Below, in pieces: positions 23,678 through 27,555 of a stretch of 27,555 bases of DNA; the first letter of the stretch is position 1; every line of letters starts with the position of its first letter. Below the pieces are notes generated by a model. It had not been told where the DNA came from. It made no database searches and saw only the letters and a program-made list of their open reading frames with translations. The DNA is from an uncultured Candidatus Peregrinibacteria bacterium (GTDB lineage Bacteria > Patescibacteriota > Gracilibacteria > Peribacterales > Peribacteraceae): the NCBI GenBank assembly GCA_903822115.1, contig CAIJNU010000083.1, positions 1-27,555 on the forward strand. Reading direction: 5' to 3'. The position numbers and the translations under genes were made by a program.

Positions 23678-26600
23678 AGTCTGCTGCCTCTGTGATCTCT
23701 TCTTCCTTCTTCTTTCCCTTCCCCGCTTTCTTCTCACGCTTGAGGAGTGCCACTTGCCGCGTCAGCTCGGCAATCATATCGCCGCCCTTCGCGTGAGTCA
23801 GCAGCACTCGCTCGGAGACTCTCAGCATCGACCCGCTGATTTTCCACTGCGGGTTGACGCGCAGGAGCTGCATGATTTCCTTCGCCGTCACGCGTGAGCT
23901 GAGCGTGAGCACGATCTCCCGATCATCCTTGCCGCCATCCTCGGCCTTCACGCGGATCACGCCACTCGTCCTGCAAGCAAGTTTCAGTCGAAGGACTGAG
24001 AAGAGATGGAACACTTGTGGCGGGAGCGGTCCGTACTCGTCCTTCAGGTCCGCCTCGAATTCCTTCAGCACGTCTTCCTCCTCGCTCCCCGCGAGTTTCT
24101 GGTACACGGAGATCTTCTCCTGCTCGTCGGGAATGTAGAACGACGGAATGAACGCATCGATCGGGAGAGAGATCTCCACCTGCTCCTCAAACTCTTCCTC
24201 TTCCCTTCCTCCGCTCTTGAGATCGTCGACCGCGTGCTTGAGCATGCGCAGGTAGTGGCTGATGCCCACCGTCTGCATCGTGCCCGACTGGCTCGCGCCG
24301 AGAATTTCGCCCGCGCCGCGGATCTCGAGATCGCGCATGGCGACCTGGAACCCGCTCCCGAGCTCGCACGCTTCCACGATGGCCTTGAGGCGCTTCTTGG
24401 CGTCATCTTTGAGACGCTGCGTGTGGTAGAGGAAGTAGGCGTACGCCTGCAGTTTGCTGCGACCGACGCGCCCGCGGAGCTGATACAGCTGCGCCAAACC
24501 GAACCTCTCGGCTTCGTTGACGATGAGGGTATTGGCGCGGGGAAGATCGATGCCATTCTCGATGATCGTGGAGGAGACGAGAACGTCCGCGCGTCCTTCT
24601 TTGAATTCCAAAATCCGCTTCTCGAGTTGATCGGCGGAAAGCTGTCCGTGCCCCACGACAAATTTCGCCTCCGGAATGAGGCGTCGCAATTTATCGCAGA
24701 ACGCATCGATCGTTTCGACGCGGTTGTGGAGGACGAAGATCTGTCCGCCGCGCTTGAGCTCGAACAGAATCGCCTGCCGCGTGAGCTCGTCACTGTACTT
24801 ACGCACCTCGGTGATAATCGGGAGGCGGCCGGGCGGCGGCGTGGTGATCGTCGTGATGTCGCGTAATTTATGGAGTCCGAGATTGAGCGTGCGGGGGATC
24901 GGCGTCGCCGTGAGCGTCAGGATGTCGACGTTCGCGCGCATCTGCTTGAACCTCTCCTTCTGCTTCACTCCAAACCTCTGCTCTTCGTCGATGATCACGA
25001 GACCGAGATTGAGGAATTGCACGTCTTCCTGGAGCAATCGATGTGTCCCGATGATGATGTGGATATCGCCCTTCCTCAGTTTTTCCAAAATTGCCTGCTG
25101 CTCGGAGGCGGTGCGGAAGCGGCTGAGCATTTCGATCTTCACGCCGAAATTCTTCATGCGATCCACGAACGTGTGGTAGTGCTGATCGGCGAGAATGGTG
25201 ATCGGAGCGACGACAGCCACCTGCTTCCCCGCCGAGACGGCCTTGAACGCCGCGCGCATCGCCACCTCCGTCTTCCCAAATCCCACGTCGCCGCAGATGA
25301 GTCGATCCATCGGGTGTTCGCCCTCCATGTCCTTCTTGAGATCGGCGATCGCGGCGCGCTGGCCGGGCGTTTCCTCGTAGGGGAATGCCTCTTCAAATTT
25401 CCTCTGTGTCGCCACATCCTCAGGGAACGAAAATCCCTTGCTGCGTGCGCGCTTGGCGTAGAGCGCGAGGAGCTCCTTCGCGATCTCCTTCGTCTCGGCG
25501 CGCATCTTCTCCGTCACGCGCTTCCACTCGATCGTGCCGAGGCGGTTGAGCGTCGGCTCCTCGCCTTCCTCGTGCACGAACTTGCTGAGCTTGTCGGCCT
25601 GATCGACGGGAATAAAGAGCTTGTCGTTGTCCGCATACGTGAGCTCGAGGTACTCGCGGGCGATATCATCGATGACTTTCTGCGTCATGCCCTCGAAGTG
25701 GCCGATCCCGTGATCCATGTGTACGACGTAATCCCCCGGCTGCAGAGACGTCACGAAATCCAGCGCGAGCTTGGAGACGCTGCGCTGCTTGCCCCCCTTT
25801 CGCAGGGAGAAGATTTCCCGATCGGTGAGGAGCGCGCACTTGAGATCGGGGTTCTGGAGGGAGTGGGGGAGGAGATCGCCTTCTTCCGCCGGAATGAGCG
25901 TCACCGCGCCGGGGAAACGTTCGTGCTCATGCGATGCGATGTGCTCTTCCTGGAGAATATTCTGCAATTCCTTCCCGCGCTTCGTGATGACGAGCAGCGC
26001 CCACTCCTGCGAGAGCTTGTCGCGCACGTCGTTGAGGAAGTCCGTGAGCGTGTAGAACTTGAGCACGGAGAGGTAACGCAGATGCGCGTGGTTCTCCATC
26101 GATTCCGGGAATGCCGTGAAGTGGAGCGTGGCGGTATCCGGAAGTGTTGCGAGATCATCCTGATCATCGAGTGCAAGGAGGGAACTTTCCGGCATTTGCT
26201 TGGCGAGCGGCTCCGTGCGATCGAAATGCGCGGGAAAAATATCCAGTGCCTTGCCCCCCGACGAAGTCTTCGAAAGATCGTCGCGATCCACGCAGAGAAT
26301 CTGACGGACGGTGTCGAAATCGAACGCAACGCGCCAAGGATGGAGGGATTGGATAGGGAAGATATCGAGCGTATCTCCGATCCGACGGTATTCCCCAGGC
26401 TTCAAGTACAAATCGTCCCCATGCGCATATCCTCGCGCGATGAGGGATTCGATGAAGGCGGTGAAAGGCATTTCCTTCCCGACCGTGAGCGAAAGTTTCT
26501 CCTTGAAGAGTTCGGCGTACGAAGGGAATTCCGTATCCCACGTCTCACGATCACACACGAATGCCGTGGCACCACTTTCCTCCGTCGCGGCCGACTGCAT

Positions 26601-26897
26601 GAAGAGGAGAAAGGTCTGCAGGCGCGCGGCGACAATCTCTCCCGCTTCATTTCGCACGGGCAGGAGTGTGTGTGTCGGCGTCTCGAAAAATTTCAACCAG
26701 TGCTGCAACGCTTCCACCCCGCTTTCATTCTGCGTCACGAGCAGCGTCGTCTGCGGACGGAAAGTGAGAAGGTGACTCAGAAGAAGCGCCTTCGCCGTCT
26801 CATTGCTGGCACCCGAAATCGTGAGCTCGTGCTTGGCCCTCAGAAGCTCTGCGAGCTCCCGATGCGTTGTTTCCCCAAGAAGAAGAGATGGTTTCAT
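23676..26897 (-). CDS. mfd: Transcription-repair coupling factor Mfd
   Basis: An ATP-driven DNA translocase that removes stalled RNA polymerase and recruits UvrA to lesions. The protein has 1073 residues. The N-terminal UvrB-like module includes YLKPGEYRRIGDTLDIFP. The RNA-polymerase-interacting CarD-like domain begins near residue 384 (LQPGDYVVHMDHGIGHFEG). The RecG-type helicase core has Walker A GDVGFGKTEV near 535, IIDEEQRFGV near 634, TLTATPIPRTL, and late motifs SSTIIENGIDLPRANT and QLYQLRGRVGRS. The C-terminal TRCF domain (about 935-1035) carries DEYGPLPPQV. A Lys/Glu-rich tail ends the protein. It is somewhat shorter than the E. coli enzyme but has all core modules. ATG 26895-26897 is the start; TGAAAT ends 6 nt upstream of it. 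Confidence 0.97.
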   Translation of the reverse strand: MKPSLLLGETTHRELAELLRAKHELTISGASNETAKALLLSHLLTFRPQTTLLVTQNESGVEALQHWLKFFETPTHTLLPVRNEAGEIVAARLQTFLLFMQSAATEESGATAFVCDRETWDTEFPSYAELFKEKLSLTVGKEMPFTAFIESLIARGYAHGDDLYLKPGEYRRIGDTLDIFPIQSLHPWRVAFDFDTVRQILCVDRDDLSKTSSGGKALDIFPAHFDRTEPLAKQMPESSLLALDDQDDLATLPDTATLHFTAFPESMENHAHLRYLSVLKFYTLTDFLNDVRDKLSQEWALLVITKRGKELQNILQEEHIASHEHERFPGAVTLIPAEEGDLLPHSLQNPDLKCALLTDREIFSLRKGGKQRSVSKLALDFVTSLQPGDYVVHMDHGIGHFEGMTQKVIDDIAREYLELTYADNDKLFIPVDQADKLSKFVHEEGEEPTLNRLGTIEWKRVTEKMRAETKEIAKELLALYAKRARSKGFSFPEDVATQRKFEEAFPYEETPGQRAAIADLKKDMEGEHPMDRLICGDVGFGKTEVAMRAAFKAVSAGKQVAVVAPITILADQHYHTFVDRMKNFGVKIEMLSRFRTASEQQAILEKLRKGDIHIIIGTHRLLQEDVQFLNLGLVIIDEEQRFGVKQKERFKQMRANVDILTLTATPIPRTLNLGLHKLRDITTITTPPPGRLPIITEVRKYSDELTRQAILFELKRGGQIFVLHNRVETIDAFCDKLRRLIPEAKFVVGHGQLSADQLEKRILEFKEGRADVLVSSTIIENGIDLPRANTLIVNEAERFGLAQLYQLRGRVGRSKLQAYAYFLYHTQRLKDDAKKRLKAIVEACELGSGFQVAMRDLEIRGAGEILGASQSGTMQTVGISHYLRMLKHAVDDLKSGGREEEEFEEQVEISLPIDAFIPSFYIPDEQEKISVYQKLAGSEEEDVLKEFEADLKDEYGPLPPQVFHLFSVLRLKLACRTSGVIRVKAEDGGKDDREIVLTLSSRVTAKEIMQLLRVNPQWKISGSMLRVSERVLLTHAKGGDMIAELTRQVALLKREKKAGKGKKKEEEITEAAD

Positions 26898-27130
26898 ACC
26901 TCTATTTCAGCAAAAATGAATAACGGCGAAGCTGTGTCGTTGGTGAGAAAAAAGGAATGCCTATTGTTGCGTAGCCGTATCATGCGATTTCTGAGTGCCG
27001 GTGATTGCCCTCCTCACAGAAAAACCTGAGCGGGGGGAATTTGCTTTGGAAAAAGATGCCTTCTTCCACAAACCGATCTGTGTATAGGATAATGGAAATG
27101 CGGGAAAAATGCAATCTCTCAACCCTCCTG
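26898..27130. other. AT-rich intergenic region upstream of mfd
   Basis: This 233-base gap has no supported gene. At its left edge, read on the minus strand, TGAAAT (26904-26909) ends 6 nt before the mfd ATG and may be its -10. A weak 7-bp hairpin with one G-T pair lies around 27050-27070. No clear terminator for the gene to the right was found. Confidence 0.5.
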
Positions 27131-27555
27131 TTATTTATGCACAGAAGAGTGCTGATCAGAGGAAGAGGACGCAGCACGTTTCTGTTTTCGCAGAAGAGCG
27201 CGCTCAGCCGGGGTGAGATAGAGAGGCTTGGAAGACATTGTTGAAGAAAAGCTGGATGAAGATGTGAGATTTTGAATCTTGCCCTTCACGGCAGCCTTCC
27301 CCGGTGTCCCGAGCGTTGTGTGGTTCGTACCACCCGTCGTTCCGCGATTTCCTCCTCCTCCGCCGCCGTTCACAATCTTGGCGGAACTGGAACTCGACGA
27401 TGATTCGCTGGACGAAGAAGAGGACGACCTTGCGCCCTGCGGCACCCAGTCCGTCGAGACGTTGTACGGAATCGTGCAGGAGCCTCCGCCATTGCCGCAA
27501 TTGAAGGAGATCCACCCGACCTTATCCCCCCATGCGTAACCGGAGAAGTTGCCGC
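27131..27555 (-). CDS. Secreted Ser/Gly-rich protein with SGYAW motif, N-terminus outside window
   Basis: The C-terminal 140 or so residues of a protein whose start lies beyond the window. The frame is open to the right edge. It reads GNFSGYAWGDKVGWISFNCG followed by a Gly/Cys turn and CTIPYNVSTDWVPQ. This SGYAW...GWISF pattern is common in secreted proteins of CPR bacteria and usually occurs in several copies. It then passes into long polyserine runs, a Gly6 stretch with AKIVNG and GTTGGTNHTT, and a basic segment (LTPAERALLRKQKRAA), ending in more serines. No LPXTG or membrane anchor is visible at the C-terminus. The first Met-type codon in the window (27443-27445, a GTG) is internal, not a start, because the domain continues upstream. 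TAA is at 27131-27133. Confidence 0.78.
   Translation of the reverse strand, partial: GNFSGYAWGDKVGWISFNCGNGGGSCTIPYNVSTDWVPQGARSSSSSSSESSSSSSSAKIVNGGGGGGNRGTTGGTNHTTLGTPGKAAVKGKIQNLTSSSSFSSTMSSKPLYLTPAERALLRKQKRAASSSSDQHSSVHK

Noticed and set aside
24870..27029. 719-codon plus-strand open frame opposite mfd
   Set aside because: It is antisense to the full-length, fully motif-supported mfd gene and shows the same shadow composition. No promoter or domain supports it.

Overview
The window looks like a GC-rich (roughly 58% by eye) chromosomal segment from an uncultivated Patescibacteria/CPR-type bacterium. Candidatus Peribacteria (Peregrinibacteria) is my best guess. That guess rests on overall style: serine-tract exported proteins, compact gene packing, no Shine-Dalgarno sequences, and a secreted-protein domain with an SGYAW...GWISF motif. 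I saw no marker gene that settles it. UGA is used normally as a stop, so this is not one of the UGA-recoded CPR lineages.

Layout. 1-2210 (+): 3' part of gltX followed 2 bp later by murB. 2220-3068 (-): an SSB with two OB folds in one chain, convergent with murB. 3304-10897 (+): five translationally coupled genes, all with Sec-type signal peptides, cysteine-rich or helical, several with polyserine tracts, none recognisable. 10943-14737 (+): dnaE. 14768-15540 (+): a small two-helix membrane protein overlapping a bacterial-PH (bPH2) membrane protein. 15584-16180 (+): tsaC. 16243-16689 (+): nrdR with a candidate NrdR box. 16734-17324 (+): an orphan of lower GC. 17357-19117 (+): aspS. 19135-20037 (+): a charged coiled-coil protein. 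20042-20779 (-): a SIMPL-domain protein. 20879-20964 (+): tRNA-Leu(UAG). 21118-23557 (-): a lipoprotein, a sedolisin-type S53 peptidase and a lipoprotein nuclease. 23676-26897 (-): mfd. 27131-27555 (-): C-terminal part of a secreted Ser/Gly-rich protein that continues past the window.

Two themes stand out. First, the five-gene exported block is about 7.6 kb, has one strong extended -10 promoter, and every gene starts inside the end of the previous one. That arrangement suggests an extracellular or envelope assembly whose subunits are made in fixed proportion; its function is unknown. Second, most monocistronic or first genes have a -10-like hexamer ending 6-9 nt before the start codon and no Shine-Dalgarno sequence, which predicts mainly leaderless mRNAs. 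The housekeeping genes cover translation (gltX, aspS, tsaC, tRNA-Leu), replication and repair (dnaE, ssb, mfd), dNTP regulation (nrdR) and peptidoglycan synthesis (murB). The exported nuclease and peptidase would suit an organism that scavenges nucleotides and peptides.

No gene-free stretch exceeds 300 bases. No CRISPR array, insertion sequence, integrase or rRNA was seen.
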